Assembly (NCBI RefSeq): GCF_007991635.1
Contig: NZ_BJYS01000019.1
Span: 62,001-126,000 of the forward strand
From: Adhaeribacter aerolatus
GTDB taxonomy: Bacteria; Bacteroidota; Bacteroidia; Cytophagales; Hymenobacteraceae
Direction: 5' to 3'
Length of the DNA: 64,000 nt
The notes beneath the pieces are model-generated. The model saw only the letters and a list, made by a program, of their open reading frames with translations. It was not told where the DNA came from and did not search any database. Of the stretch, positions 1 through 10,036 are shown piece by piece; positions within the stretch are counted from its first letter, which is position 1, and the number at the start of each line of letters is the position of its first letter. Position numbers and translations under genes: made by a program.

Positions 1-528
1 CCAAACTAATTGCTGCGAGGCGAACAGGGTAGTGCCTAATAAGTTAGCGCCCATATCCATCCAACTCCAACCGGTGCCAGGAATCGCAAAATGCCCGTCT
101 AAATATTCTTTGGTGGTTAGGTAAGCCAAACTACCAGTACTGGCCAGTATAACCGATTGTTGCGGCGAAAAACCAGCCCAATTGCCTAAACCGTGTAATA
201 GACGGGTAGTAGTATAAGACAGATAAGCATGCTCCGATTTATCCATTTGCCGCCAGGCGCCACCATCGTTTACAGTTTTAAATTTCTTCTCGTAAACGTA
301 GTCATTAGATTTGGTCAGGAGGTAAAGGGAACCTCCCAAGACAGCAATCGCCAGTCCGCCGGCCAGCCATTTTCGGCCATTTTGCGTCTGTTTATTAAAC
401 TGGTCCGTTTGCAGCACCGCTGAATCGGCTGTTGTCGGATTTGAAGCAGGTGACTGGTTACCGGTAAGTTGGGCCAGCGCGTTTTTCAGCAGGCAGCCTA
501 ATAAGGCGGTTAGTAAAAGTTTTTTCAA
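1..528 (-). CDS. DUF2279 family protein, 3' end beyond the window
   Basis: The minus strand is open from a TTG at 528 to the window edge, about 176 codons, so the C-terminus is missing. The first ~20 residues (LKKLLLTALLGCLLKNALAQ) look like a Sec signal peptide. A second hydrophobic stretch follows near residues 55-70 (WLAGGLAIAVLGGSLYLL). The rest (KSEHAYLSYTTTRLLHG, TKEYLDGHF, SWMDMGANLLG) resembles the DUF2279/YfiM group of envelope proteins of unknown role. No in-frame ATG lies just upstream, so the TTG is the best start. Family assignment is from remembered motif resemblance. Confidence 0.6.
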   Translation of the reverse strand, partial: MKKLLLTALLGCLLKNALAQLTGNQSPASNPTTADSAVLQTDQFNKQTQNGRKWLAGGLAIAVLGGSLYLLTKSNDYVYEKKFKTVNDGGAWRQMDKSEHAYLSYTTTRLLHGLGNWAGFSPQQSVILASTGSLAYLTTKEYLDGHFAIPGTGWSWMDMGANLLGTTLFASQQLVW

Positions 529-847
529 GAAAATGAAGTTTTATAATATTTGGCTGAAGTTAAAGATTTTACAATTATAAATTACGTGGCACTATTTTGA
601 TTAGTAGCAACGTTGAAAAATTACCATTTAAATGATTGTATCTCGGTTAGTTTTTTCGTCGGAAAGTTTATATGTAATAAGGCTATTACTCTAAAAGGAA
701 TAGTTCAAGACAATATCATCAGCCAGAGAGCGGCATCGCTGCGCCGAAACCAAAAAATGAGGGTATCGTTAGGGGAAAAGATAACCGGACGTGAAGAGAA
801 CAAGCGTTTTGCCGAAATTTAGCAGCCGAATTAATTCAAAAAAAATA
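529..847. other. Intergenic region between divergent genes
   Basis: This spacer separates the minus-strand DUF2279 gene from the plus-strand dioxygenase gene. It is AT-rich, with no convincing hairpin or TAnnTTTG element. A 69-codon frame with a TTG start crosses it but has no recognisable features. The dioxygenase could start upstream at 791, which would shorten the spacer. Confidence 0.4.
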
Positions 848-1711
848 ATGAGAGAAGAAGGCCTGACAGCAGAAAATATAAGCCCAACGGATACCGCTAC
901 TACTTATGATGTTGCCGAAATAATGGAAGGTTTGTACGGCAATGGCATCATTGCCTTAAAAGGAGCTTTTAGCCAGGAGTGGGTACAGCAACTCGATGAG
1001 GACATCCGGGTGTTGTACCAAGAAGCCTTGCAGCGGCCTGGCGGGGCAGTTGGGCGCGGACCCAAACGGCATTACGTCGAAATTCATCCGGAAGATATTC
1101 GGGGCTTTTTAGAATTGGCTACCCACCCTTGGGTAATGGCCGTTAGTGAGGCAGTGTTGGGGCCAAACTATAAAATTGTGGAAATTGGATTTGACATTCC
1201 GAATCCGGGGGCAGTAAATCAGCCCTGGCATCGCGATTTTCCCGCTCCCGCAGATACTATTGTTGGCCGCCGGTTAAATTCCCTCGCCTTTAACATTACT
1301 ACTGTAGATGTTTACGAAGACATGGGGCCTTTTGAAGTAGCACCCGGAACCCAGTGGGATTTACCCCTGAATTTCGAACACGAAATGTTCCCGCCTAAAG
1401 AAAGTTATTCCCGATATGAACAGCGGGCACAACGTAAAATGCCTGAAATAGGTGATATTTCCGCCCGGTCAGCGTTAACCATTCACCGGGGTACGGCCAA
1501 CTATTCGGATAAGATGCGGCCGACCCTGGTATTGGGGGTAGATGCTCCGGGCGCTAACAACGCCGAACGCCACGATCTACAAATTACCAAAGCCTATTTT
1601 GAAAAACTTCCCGAAAGTTTAAAACAACACCTGACTTACCGCCTGGTAGAAGAACTGGAACCCATTTTTCAGGCCCATTCTATTGAAGGTTTAATGATGG
1701 GCGAAGCTTAA
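848..1711 (+). CDS. Phytanoyl-CoA dioxygenase (PhyH) family protein
   Basis: A predicted soluble Fe(II)/2-oxoglutarate-dependent oxygenase of the PhyH fold. Numbering from the upstream start at 791, the iron-binding HxD is WHRD (H147, D149), the distal histidine is in LTIHRG (H232), and R243 (KMRPT) is placed to bind 2-oxoglutarate. Length (~287 aa) is normal for the family. I prefer the ATG at 848 (MREEGL) because the extra 19 residues from 791 are basic and non-conserved in character, but either start is possible. The substrate cannot be read from sequence; members hydroxylate varied small molecules. It appears to be a single-gene unit. Confidence 0.82.
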   Translation: MREEGLTAENISPTDTATTYDVAEIMEGLYGNGIIALKGAFSQEWVQQLDEDIRVLYQEALQRPGGAVGRGPKRHYVEIHPEDIRGFLELATHPWVMAVSEAVLGPNYKIVEIGFDIPNPGAVNQPWHRDFPAPADTIVGRRLNSLAFNITTVDVYEDMGPFEVAPGTQWDLPLNFEHEMFPPKESYSRYEQRAQRKMPEIGDISARSALTIHRGTANYSDKMRPTLVLGVDAPGANNAERHDLQITKAYFEKLPESLKQHLTYRLVEELEPIFQAHSIEGLMMGEA

Positions 1712-1912
1712 TATAAAATGCTTATAAAATAAACAAACAGATTTATAGGGCTTTAGCTTAAAAATAATAAAGTTTAGCATGAGGGTTCAGGAAGCTGGTA
1801 GTTATAAAGGTGCTCATGAGAAATACTGCTCCAGTGAGCAAAAATTTTGTAAATTCTTTTATAAATATTAGATTTTACCTTTATTATTAATCTCAAATTA
1901 GAATGTGATTAC

Positions 1913-2119
1913 ATGGTAGAAGATTTTGAGGAAGCGCCGGCTTCGGATGAACAGATCCTGGTGAACAAAGGAATATTAGAAGAAATGCTTTTGTATATTC
2001 AGGAAAGTGAGGTGATAATTGACGCACACGAGGGCCAGGGCCGGACTTGGGAGGAGTTGGTAAAAATTTATGCCCTGCCCGATGTGTATTATAAGATTAA
2101 AAATATTCTGAAAAAATAG
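1913..2119 (+). CDS. Small acidic hypothetical protein
   Basis: A 68-residue protein that I do not recognise. The N-terminal half is acidic (EDFEEAPASDEQ) and is followed by a predicted helix (ILEEMLLYIQESEVIIDAHEG). The C-terminus is lysine-rich (YYKIKNILKK). It has no signal peptide and no membrane segment. It sits alone, 200 bp after the PhyH gene and convergent with the protease gene. Codon use resembles its neighbours, so it is probably real, but no homology supports it. Confidence 0.5.
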   Translation: MVEDFEEAPASDEQILVNKGILEEMLLYIQESEVIIDAHEGQGRTWEELVKIYALPDVYYKIKNILKK

Positions 2120-2193
2120 CCTTATAAAGCACTGATTTTCAGGGTAAATTAAGTTAGGAAAAATGATTTGGCTAATTAATGTGAAAACATAGC

Positions 2194-3483
2194 TTATATA
2201 CGTTTTTTCAGCGTTACAAAGCGGTAAATTAATTCCCCTTCCCGTCGTAAAATCATAAGCAGCCGGAAATTATCGCGTGTATGCAGTAATTTATCTATTT
2301 GGGAAATGGTTAAGGCGTGGGCCGAGCCCGAATTTATAAATAAAATTTCATCATTTACTTTTAAATCGGCGTCAGCGGCCGGCGAACCGGGTTCTACCTT
2401 GCTGATAACGTACCGGTTATAACCTTCGCCCACCGCCATTATTTCAATGCCGCACATATCGTGTTCAAAAGAATCGCGATAAAAGCTGTTGGGCCTTAAG
2501 GTAAGTGAGCTGCGGTAATAATCAATAATAACGTTAAACCGTTTCAGCACTTCATTCCCCACATTACCGTTTCGCTCCACAGATTTAATTACTTTGGAGC
2601 CCACATCCAGGTGATCAGGGAAAGAAGTAAGTACATTATTCATTTTAAATTTATTGATCTCCAAACTTCGCACCCGGCCCAAGTAACCCCGGATGGTACC
2701 GCTTAAGCCAGTACCTAATTGGGTCCGGAGCGCTGGTTCGGGTAATTTTATGGCGGGATTTGAGCCTTGTTCCAGCGAAATGGCATGCCCCGCACCCGTA
2801 TCCAGAATCATGCGGGCATTTAAACGGGTAGAATCGTTCATGGTAACATTGGCATAGATATAAGGCTTCTGATCGTCCAGTTCAAAAGGTATCCGAACGC
2901 CATCACGCTTTTTGTAACTAAAGTTCTGGGGCGGATACAAGGTTAAGCTGGTTTCGGTAAAATTAACGCGGACGACAAAGCTATTGAAGAACTGGTAACC
3001 CAATATACCATAGATAGGCATGCCCACGTAAGAAGAAAGGTTAAACACATCTTCCGAAAGAATGGTTAAGGCCAGGCTCGGTGCTGTAACATCCGATATT
3101 TTAACTTTTATATTGGAAACAATGTAGGCTTTCAGATCGGCCTGATCACTGCCGGCACCGGTTATTTTAATTTCCTTTCCTTTTTTTAGTTCCAGCGTTT
3201 CCAACAAGCTGGGGTCCGTAATTATGCCGCTGCCTACGCCGGTATCCAGCACAAAATTAAAAGGACCTTTATCGTTGAGGTAAACCGGTACGATAATCAG
3301 GTTGCGGTGGAGGGTAAACTTAACGGCCAGTTTCTTCCGGGGCTTATCAAATTTAAAATATTCCTGCGCCTGGCTGGGTGGTGAAAACAAAAAAATGAAG
3401 ATCAGCAAAAAGAAGCAGCAAACAAACCAAAACTGGTTATGAGCTCCTATCCGGGATAGAATATGCAGGCTGCCCGTACTCAT
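2194..3483 (-). CDS. Retropepsin-like aspartyl protease with PDZ domain
   Basis: A 429-residue envelope protein. An N-terminal hydrophobic segment (residues ~19-37, ending PPSQAQ) looks like a signal peptide or anchor. Two aspartic protease half-domains follow, each with a D-T-G: FVLDTGVGSG (D80) and MILDTGAGH (D228). A PDZ domain occupies roughly residues 345-425 (SKVEPGSPAADADLKVND). This order, two pepsin-like lobes then PDZ, is common in Bacteroidota secreted proteases of unknown substrate. PDZ probably helps substrate selection. The ATG at 3483 gives a complete signal segment. It is transcribed alone. Confidence 0.82.
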   Translation of the reverse strand: MSTGSLHILSRIGAHNQFWFVCCFFLLIFIFLFSPPSQAQEYFKFDKPRKKLAVKFTLHRNLIIVPVYLNDKGPFNFVLDTGVGSGIITDPSLLETLELKKGKEIKITGAGSDQADLKAYIVSNIKVKISDVTAPSLALTILSEDVFNLSSYVGMPIYGILGYQFFNSFVVRVNFTETSLTLYPPQNFSYKKRDGVRIPFELDDQKPYIYANVTMNDSTRLNARMILDTGAGHAISLEQGSNPAIKLPEPALRTQLGTGLSGTIRGYLGRVRSLEINKFKMNNVLTSFPDHLDVGSKVIKSVERNGNVGNEVLKRFNVIIDYYRSSLTLRPNSFYRDSFEHDMCGIEIMAVGEGYNRYVISKVEPGSPAADADLKVNDEILFINSGSAHALTISQIDKLLHTRDNFRLLMILRREGELIYRFVTLKKRI

Positions 3484-3902
3484 ACTAGTTTTGGTTAATT
3501 ATCTGGTGTATTTTTAGATAGATACAACTGCCGGTTTGTATTCTTTTAAATTTAACCTTTTGGGGCCGTTTATTCAAATATTATTATACCTAAAGATAAA
3601 TGCATTTTAAATAAATATTGCCCGGTAGAGCAAAGCCTTGATGGCGGCCTTGAATAACTAACAGTATAGGTTAAAGTAAGCTAAATTAAATATTAGAAAT
3701 TGAGAAAGTTATAAGTTCTATTAATTATACGTTTAGAATAAAATAACCTAACAAAAAGAATAAATATATTCCTTCTATTTTTCCCAGAATATTCATGCCT
3801 TATTTACTTATAAGATAAACTGGGAAATTGCCGCATACGGGCACATGCAAAGACAAGGCAGTATTTGCTTTAATGCTTTATGTTTTGGTTAGTCGCAAAT
3901 AT
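3484..3902. other. Intergenic region between two minus-strand genes
   Basis: About 420 bp, strongly AT-rich, between the BNR-repeat gene and the protease gene. It should hold the protease promoter at its low-coordinate-distal side and the 3' end of the BNR transcript. I see no clear GC-rich terminator hairpin and no gene. Confidence 0.4.
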
Positions 3903-6824
3903 TTACTTAGCCGGGGGCACTAAACCTTGTATTACAAAGTCCTGGGTTACGCGGGTTCCGGCAGCTTCCAACGCTACCAGGTATTTGCCAGGGCGCAGGT
4001 ATTGTTTACCGCTATCTGTTGCCATTAATTTAATTTCGGTTACTTCTTTTTTTCGCACCTCGTTCAGGTAACGCTGGTACTTTTCCTGTTCAGCATCGGT
4101 TACACTTAAATCATAAACGGCGTAGTTCAGTCCTATTTCGCCGGTATCGCTGAATGTCTTCAGCACCAGGCCATTTTCAGTGGTTATTTTCAGGTTAACC
4201 GGACCGGCATTTTTCAGAAAGTAAGGAATAACTATTTGGGGCTCCAGTGGTTTTTGCCAGGTATAGCTTTTATGTCCCCAGTCAGGAGAATACGTCTGGT
4301 TGCGAATCAGGAAAGCATGGAGCGGCTTTTGAAGGATAAATTCGGTTAGCTGCTGCACGTGTTCTAAAGAAGCAATGTAAATGGAGCGGCCGTGGGTGCC
4401 AATAATCAGATCGTTATCGCGCGGATGCACGACCAAATCGTGGACAGCTACGGCCGGCAAATCTTTAGCCAAACGCATAAAACTTTTGCCCTGGTCCAGA
4501 GAAAGATAAACGCCATGGTCGGTGCCTACATACAAAATATTGGCGTTACGTGGGTCTTCTTTTACAACATTAATAGGTTCAAAAGGTAAGTTCTGACCTA
4601 ATGGCAGCCAGTTTTTACCGTAGTCTTCCGATACGTAGAGGTAAGGCCGGAAATCGTCCCAGCGGTAGCCGTTCAGGGCTGCGTAAACCCGACCCTTTTG
4701 AAAACTTGATGCGGTAATACGGCTGACCCACCTATTCTGAGGTAGCTTATCCGAAATGCAGGTCCATTTATTTCCACCGTCTTCCGAAACCTGAATGACA
4801 CCGTCGTCGGAACCGGTATATAGTAGTCCAAATTTAAGCGGTGATTCGTCAATGGTGGTTAAGGTACCGTAGCCCACATCGCCGGACCGCCCCCCGCTCG
4901 TCAGGTCGCCCGAAAGGGTTTGCATGTCTTCGCCTTTTTTTAACGACCGGTGAAATTTATGCGAGCCCAGGTATATAACATCCTGGTTGTGGCGGGAAAG
5001 GTGGATGGGCGTTTGCCAGTTAAACCGTAAGGGCCGCTCACCTAATTCGTGTTTGGGCTGAATAGACAAACGTTCACCGGTTTTTTTATTAAGCCGGAAA
5101 TAATTGCCGTATTGGGTGCCGGTATATATAGTGGCGTTGTCGCGGGTGTCTACGGCTACCTGCATGCCATCGCCGCCCAGTAGTCTTTTGTAGGGATAGT
5201 TGCCTTCCTGGTGCCAGGCCGCACCGGCGCGGTAGGTGTTGGGGCCATACCAAACGCCATTATCCTGCAAGCCGCCATAAACATTGTAAGGCTGTTCCAT
5301 ATCTACCGCTACGCTATAAAATTGACCTACTTCCGGCGAATTGGCTTTCAGCCAGGTGGCGCCATCATCGTACGAAATATTTATGCCCCCATCGTTGCCA
5401 TTAACCAAGTGACCGGGCCGATTAGCGTTTACCCACAACGCATGGTGGTCGGCGTGGACATTGGGCGCATCCAACGCAGTAAAATTTTTTCCGCCATCTT
5501 CCGACTTTAAAAGCGGTACGCCTAAAAGATAGAGTTTATCTGGTTGTTGCGGGGCCACCCGGATTTGCCCGAAATAATAGCCGAAGGAGTGATACATACC
5601 GTCCATGTAATTCAAATGCGATTTGCGCCAGGTCTTGCCGGCATCGTCGGAACGGTAAATTTCGGCGCCAATTACGGGCCTGTCATACATCAGCGTATTC
5701 GCATCCTCCAGGTACTCTACCAAGGCAGCCGGTTTAATTAAGTCGCGTTGCACCTGGGTTTTAATATAATTGGCCGAATATTTTTTCGGGAAATAATTTA
5801 CTTCCAGAAATGCGGTTAACGCCTGGTCAGAAATATTCAGGAATTCTGCTTTTGATAGCGTACGGAGCTGATTCCGGGTTAGTTGGTCGGTATTTGCTTC
5901 ATTAGGGTCAGCGACGCGGCGGCCTTGGTTATCCACTAAGGCATACAAAATATTAGTGTTAGTAGGGTAGAGGGCTAAGCCAATCCGGCCCACATGTTCG
6001 CCGGTGGGAAAACCGCTGTTCGGGGTAGATAATTTTACCCAGGAATTACCACCATCGGTGCTTTTATAAATGCCCGATCCGGCGCCACCTTCGACAAAAT
6101 CCCAGGCCCGGCGGGTGCGTTCCCAGGTAGCAGCGTACAAAATATTGGGGTCTTTAACATCTATTTCCAGATCAATACCGCCGGTATTCTCGTTGATGAA
6201 TAACGTTTGCTGCCAGGTTTTACCGCCATCGGTAGTTTTGTAAAGTCCGCGTTCCGGATTAGGTGAGTACAAATGGCCCAATGCTGCTACCCAGGCAACC
6301 TGCGGATTTTGCGGGTGCAACACAATGCGGCCAATATGGTGCGATTCGGGTAAGCCCAAGTATTGCCAGCTTTGGCCTTTATCGCTGCTCTTGTAAATTC
6401 CGGTACCCGCATAAGAAGAACGGCTGGAATTATTTTCGCCGGTACCCACCCAAATGGTTTCGGTCTGCCAGTCCACGGCAATGTCGCCAATGGTCATGAC
6501 GGCTTCCCGGTCGAAGACGGGCGTAAAAGAGATGCCGTTATTTTGGGTTTTCCATAAACCGCCCGAAGCGTAAGCCACGTAAAAATGGGTCGGATCGGTT
6601 AGGGAAACATTAACATCAACCACCCGGCCACTCATAATAGTGGGTCCCACGGAGCGTACCGGCACATTTAGTAACAGCGATTCGGAAGTTAATTTTTGCC
6701 GCTGCGTAAACCCTTGCAACCGGTCGGCCGCTTTCGTAGCAGCCGGTTGTTTTTCCTTTTGCTGGGCAGATGCCGGGCCGGTTATTATAATTAAATGGAG
6801 GACGCTTAGCCAAAAATATTTCAT
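3903..6824 (-). CDS. Secreted BNR/Asp-box repeat (sortilin-like beta-propeller) protein
   Basis: A large secreted protein (973 aa from the ATG at 6824). A TTG three codons upstream is less likely because MKYFWLSVLHLIIITGPASA is a complete signal peptide from the ATG. It carries at least nine Asp-box/BNR motifs spread over its length, e.g. SSDKGQSW, TTDGGKTW, STDGGNSW, SDDAGKTW, SYDDGATW, SEDGGNKW and SEDYGKNW. This is typical of multi-bladed propellers of the sortilin/VPS10 or photosystem-stability-factor type. Such proteins are often annotated as glycosyl hydrolases in Bacteroidota, but no catalytic residues are evident. A C-terminal beta-rich tail (~residues 860-973) may be an accessory domain. 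Confidence 0.85.
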   Translation of the reverse strand: MKYFWLSVLHLIIITGPASAQQKEKQPAATKAADRLQGFTQRQKLTSESLLLNVPVRSVGPTIMSGRVVDVNVSLTDPTHFYVAYASGGLWKTQNNGISFTPVFDREAVMTIGDIAVDWQTETIWVGTGENNSSRSSYAGTGIYKSSDKGQSWQYLGLPESHHIGRIVLHPQNPQVAWVAALGHLYSPNPERGLYKTTDGGKTWQQTLFINENTGGIDLEIDVKDPNILYAATWERTRRAWDFVEGGAGSGIYKSTDGGNSWVKLSTPNSGFPTGEHVGRIGLALYPTNTNILYALVDNQGRRVADPNEANTDQLTRNQLRTLSKAEFLNISDQALTAFLEVNYFPKKYSANYIKTQVQRDLIKPAALVEYLEDANTLMYDRPVIGAEIYRSDDAGKTWRKSHLNYMDGMYHSFGYYFGQIRVAPQQPDKLYLLGVPLLKSEDGGKNFTALDAPNVHADHHALWVNANRPGHLVNGNDGGINISYDDGATWLKANSPEVGQFYSVAVDMEQPYNVYGGLQDNGVWYGPNTYRAGAAWHQEGNYPYKRLLGGDGMQVAVDTRDNATIYTGTQYGNYFRLNKKTGERLSIQPKHELGERPLRFNWQTPIHLSRHNQDVIYLGSHKFHRSLKKGEDMQTLSGDLTSGGRSGDVGYGTLTTIDESPLKFGLLYTGSDDGVIQVSEDGGNKWTCISDKLPQNRWVSRITASSFQKGRVYAALNGYRWDDFRPYLYVSEDYGKNWLPLGQNLPFEPINVVKEDPRNANILYVGTDHGVYLSLDQGKSFMRLAKDLPAVAVHDLVVHPRDNDLIIGTHGRSIYIASLEHVQQLTEFILQKPLHAFLIRNQTYSPDWGHKSYTWQKPLEPQIVIPYFLKNAGPVNLKITTENGLVLKTFSDTGEIGLNYAVYDLSVTDAEQEKYQRYLNEVRKKEVTEIKLMATDSGKQYLRPGKYLVALEAAGTRVTQDFVIQGLVPPAK

Positions 6825-6977
6825 GCGGGGCAATGCCTGATTACTTTTACAAGTATAGGCGTTTAATCCGTATTTAAAATAGCTCCGGGTACCGGCAACA
6901 ACTAATTTAACTAGCGGAAATATTATTTAAAGCCTTACCCTAACTATTTGCCTGGTTTAATTTCTAATTTCTGTTAT

Positions 6978-8342
6978 TTACCCAATCCAAATAGTTTTTT
7001 GGTTAATAAATTCCCGGATGCCCACATAGGAAAGCTCGCGGCCGTAGCCCGATTTTTTAATGCCGCCAAATGGAATACCTGGCGCAGACTGTACCATGGC
7101 ATTAATAAAAACATTTCCGGATTCTATCTGCCGGGCCAGCTTTTCGCCTTTATTTAAATCCTGCGTAAAAATGGTAGCGCCCAGGCCGTACTTGTGATCG
7201 TTGGCAATCCGGATGGCTTCCGCTTCGTCTTTTACCACAAACACCAGCGCTACCGGGCCAAACAGTTCGTCTTCATAAGCCGGCATGCCGGGTTTTATAT
7301 CGGTCAGAATCATGGGGTGGAAATAGGCATCCCCGGGATTGCGGTGGCCACCATTTAAGTATATTTTAGCTCCTTTGGCTACCGATTCATCTACCTGTTT
7401 CTGCAAATCTTCGGCTAAATCGCGGCGCGCCAGGGGGCCATAGTCGCAAGCTTCATCCATCAGGTCTCCCGTTCTTTTGGATTCCATCAGTGCTTTCATT
7501 TTTTGCAGAAAAGTCTCCGCTACCGGTTCGACGACCATAAACCTTTTAGCTGCAATACAGCTTTGGCCGGTATTTATCAGGCGGGAGTTAACGGCGGTTT
7601 CCACGGCTTTGTCCAGGTCGGCATCGGCCAAGACAAGAAACGGATCGCTGCCGCCCAGTTCCAATACTGTTTTTTTAATTTCGCGGCCCGCCACTTGCGC
7701 CACGCTGGAACCGGCCCCTTCGCTGCCGGTTAAAGTAACCGCTTTAATGCGCTCATCCTGAATAACTTTTTCTACTTTATCCGAAGGAATTAATAAAGTG
7801 GTAAACGCGCCTTCGGGGAAGCCGGCCTGACGGAAAACAGCTTCGATAGCTAATGCACATTGGGGTACGTTGGAGGCATGTTTCAGAATACCCACGTTGC
7901 CGGCCATCAGGGCCGGAGCCGCAAACCGGAACACCTGCCAGTACGGGAAATTCCAGGGCATAACCGCCAGCACCGCCCCTAAAGGCTCGTAAGACACAAA
8001 ACTGCGGGAGGCTTCCGTTTCCATTATTTCGTCTTGTAGAAATTTCTCCGCGTGTTGGGCATAGTACCGGCACACAGCCGCGCATTTATTTATTTCCGAA
8101 GTTGCCTGCTTAATTGGTTTTCCCATTTCCAGAGTCATGAGCTCGGCGTAATGTCGGTTGTCTTTCTCTAGTAAATCGGCGCATTTATTCATTAGCTGGG
8201 TCCGCTCGGCAAATGAAGTTTGGCGCCAGCTTCTGAAAGTTTCATCGGCTTGATGTAACGCTTTTTCCAGGGCAGCATCCGTCAGGTACTCGTAGGTTTT
8301 CAGAACAGAATTATTAGCGGGATTAATAGATTTTATAGCCAT
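6978..8342 (-). CDS. NAD(P)-dependent aldehyde dehydrogenase, succinate-semialdehyde dehydrogenase type
   Basis: A 454-residue cytosolic aldehyde dehydrogenase. The visible active-site elements are oxyanion asparagine N131 (MPWNF), the cofactor loop TLTGSEGAG (~204-212), general base E228 (LELGG) and nucleophile C262 (TGQSCIAAKR). The short length and the GQSCIAAKR motif match the succinate-semialdehyde dehydrogenase subgroup (GabD/YneI-like), which oxidises succinate semialdehyde to succinate. The exact substrate is inferred. It is transcribed alone and divergently from the ECF sigma gene, with 164 bp between them. Confidence 0.88.
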   Translation of the reverse strand: MAIKSINPANNSVLKTYEYLTDAALEKALHQADETFRSWRQTSFAERTQLMNKCADLLEKDNRHYAELMTLEMGKPIKQATSEINKCAAVCRYYAQHAEKFLQDEIMETEASRSFVSYEPLGAVLAVMPWNFPYWQVFRFAAPALMAGNVGILKHASNVPQCALAIEAVFRQAGFPEGAFTTLLIPSDKVEKVIQDERIKAVTLTGSEGAGSSVAQVAGREIKKTVLELGGSDPFLVLADADLDKAVETAVNSRLINTGQSCIAAKRFMVVEPVAETFLQKMKALMESKRTGDLMDEACDYGPLARRDLAEDLQKQVDESVAKGAKIYLNGGHRNPGDAYFHPMILTDIKPGMPAYEDELFGPVALVFVVKDEAEAIRIANDHKYGLGATIFTQDLNKGEKLARQIESGNVFINAMVQSAPGIPFGGIKKSGYGRELSYVGIREFINQKTIWIG

Positions 8343-8506
8343 GGTTTTACAGAAATTAGCATTGAGATGCCGGTATGACTTTTTGCCGGAATATTTAATT
8401 AAATTTTAAACAAAAAAGTAAATGATTAGTTATAGGTTCTGTAGTTACTCATCTATTTTATTTAGGTTTCTAAATATTCTCTATATTCGCACTTAAACTA
8501 ATACGT

Positions 8507-9055
8507 TTGTCCCGCCACGAAAACATAGCTTTTTCTGAAGAAGACCTGATACAAAGGTTGCAACAAAGGGAAGATGCCGCGCTTACGCTTCTGTACGAGC
8601 GGTATTCGGCGGCGCTGTATGGCGTAATTCTCCGGATTGTTAAAACCGAAGAAGTGGCCGAAGATGTGATGCAGGAAACTTTTGTTAAAATCTGGTTTTC
8701 TATTGGGCAATACAACAAAGAAAAAGGACGACTTTTTACCTGGCTGGTAAATATTGCCCGTCATGCGGCTATCGATAAAATCCGGTCGAAGGAATTTCGC
8801 GTAGGTCTCAAAAATAAACCAATACAAGATAGCCCGGTAAACCAGTTGCACTCCAGTTATGAGGTGCGCCCGGAGCACATTGGGATTAAAGATATGGTTG
8901 GCAAATTAAACCCCGATCAGAAGAAAATTATCGATATGATGTATTTTGACGGGTATACCCAAAGCGAAGTAGCCGAAGAACTGGATATTCCACTTGGTAC
9001 CGTTAAAACCAGGGCCAGGGCCGCAATAAAATTTCTGACCAAATTATTAAGTTAA
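8507..9055 (+). CDS. ECF-type RNA polymerase sigma factor
   Basis: A 182-residue sigma-70 family protein. Region 2 covers ~residues 20-90 (LLYERYSAALYGVILRIV, EDVMQETFVKIW, FTWLVNIARHAAIDKIRS). Region 4 covers ~128-178 (QKKIIDMMYFDGYTQSEVAEELDIPLGTVKTR, a helix-turn-helix). The start is a TTG at 8507; a likely -7 element TATATTCG (8482-8489, one mismatch to TAnnTTTG) lies just upstream. It is followed 18 bp later by its probable anti-sigma factor, an arrangement typical of ECF sigma factors held inactive at the membrane. The inducing signal is not evident. Confidence 0.92.
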   Translation: MSRHENIAFSEEDLIQRLQQREDAALTLLYERYSAALYGVILRIVKTEEVAEDVMQETFVKIWFSIGQYNKEKGRLFTWLVNIARHAAIDKIRSKEFRVGLKNKPIQDSPVNQLHSSYEVRPEHIGIKDMVGKLNPDQKKIIDMMYFDGYTQSEVAEELDIPLGTVKTRARAAIKFLTKLLS

Positions 9056-9073
9056 AGAGAAGTAAAGATTAGA

Positions 9074-9934
9074 TTGAATATAGAGGAATATATATCGTCG
9101 GGGGTGCTGGAGCTTTACGCGGCCGGTGCGCTTTCCGCGGCCGAAACAGCCGACGTAGAGCGATTGGCGACGCAATATCCGGAAATCAGGGCCGAATTAG
9201 ATTTAATATTAAATACAATGGACGAATATGCCGCCTTACACGCGGTAAATCCGCCTGCCACTTTAAAAAACAAGGTATTACAGGCAGTAAAACAGCACGG
9301 TAGTAGCCAACTGCACACAAATAACTTACCTAAGGATTTTGCGGAAGCGCCTGATAATGGCCGTATTATACCCATAAACCGGTCAGCCAATCAGGCCGCC
9401 GCCAGTGCGGCTTTTAAATGGCTCGTGGCTGCCTCATTAATTTTGTTAATTTTAAGCAATGCCCTAAGTTTTTACTTTTATCAGAAATGGCAAAATTCTG
9501 ATGAAAGCTTGCAAATTGCGCTGAACACCCAGCGGCAATATGCCCAAAATTACCAGCGCGTTCAGCAGCAATTATCGCTTAACCAGCAAGTGCTGGTTTT
9601 ATTAAGCGATGCGAATACCTTACGCATTGAACTGAAAGGGGTAGAAAAATCTCCGGAATCGAAGGTAACGGTATACTGGCACCGCCTGACCAAGGATGTT
9701 TATTTAAATGTAAACAATCTGCCCGAACCGCCTGCAAATAAACAATACCAGTTATGGGCCCTGGTAGATGGCAAACCCTTAGATGCCGGCGTAGTAAACG
9801 GCAGTGATGTTGCCAACCAACTGCACCACATGAAAGACGTGCAGCAGGCCCAGGCTTTTGCCATTACCCTGGAGCCTAAGGGCGGCAGCATTAGCCCGAC
9901 CCTCGAAGAAATGTACGTGATGGGTAAAATATAA
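9074..9934 (+). CDS. Anti-sigma factor, RskA/anti-sigma-K family
   Basis: A 286-residue single-pass membrane protein. The N-terminal cytosolic part (residues 1-110; SSGVLELYAAGALSAAE) resembles the zinc-free anti-sigma-K N-domain that binds the sigma factor. One transmembrane helix spans ~115-136 (WLVAASLILLILSNALSFYF). A short coiled segment follows, then the extracytoplasmic RskA domain (~180-286, with YQLWALVDGKPLDAG). The start is TTG at 9074. Its position directly after the sigma gene indicates it controls that sigma factor, presumably by regulated proteolysis as in other RskA systems (inference). Confidence 0.88.
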   Translation: MNIEEYISSGVLELYAAGALSAAETADVERLATQYPEIRAELDLILNTMDEYAALHAVNPPATLKNKVLQAVKQHGSSQLHTNNLPKDFAEAPDNGRIIPINRSANQAAASAAFKWLVAASLILLILSNALSFYFYQKWQNSDESLQIALNTQRQYAQNYQRVQQQLSLNQQVLVLLSDANTLRIELKGVEKSPESKVTVYWHRLTKDVYLNVNNLPEPPANKQYQLWALVDGKPLDAGVVNGSDVANQLHHMKDVQQAQAFAITLEPKGGSISPTLEEMYVMGKI

Positions 9935-10036
9935 TATTAATTCAATAGCACTTATTTTACCGAAAGAACAAGGTAAATTATTAGGCACTTCGATACCTTA
10001 GTGGGTAAATAATTCTTGTGAAATTTTGCTTTTGTT

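Noticed and set aside
613-822. 69-codon frame upstream of the PhyH gene
   Set aside because: TTG start, no recognisable sequence features, and it overlaps the possible PhyH start at 791.
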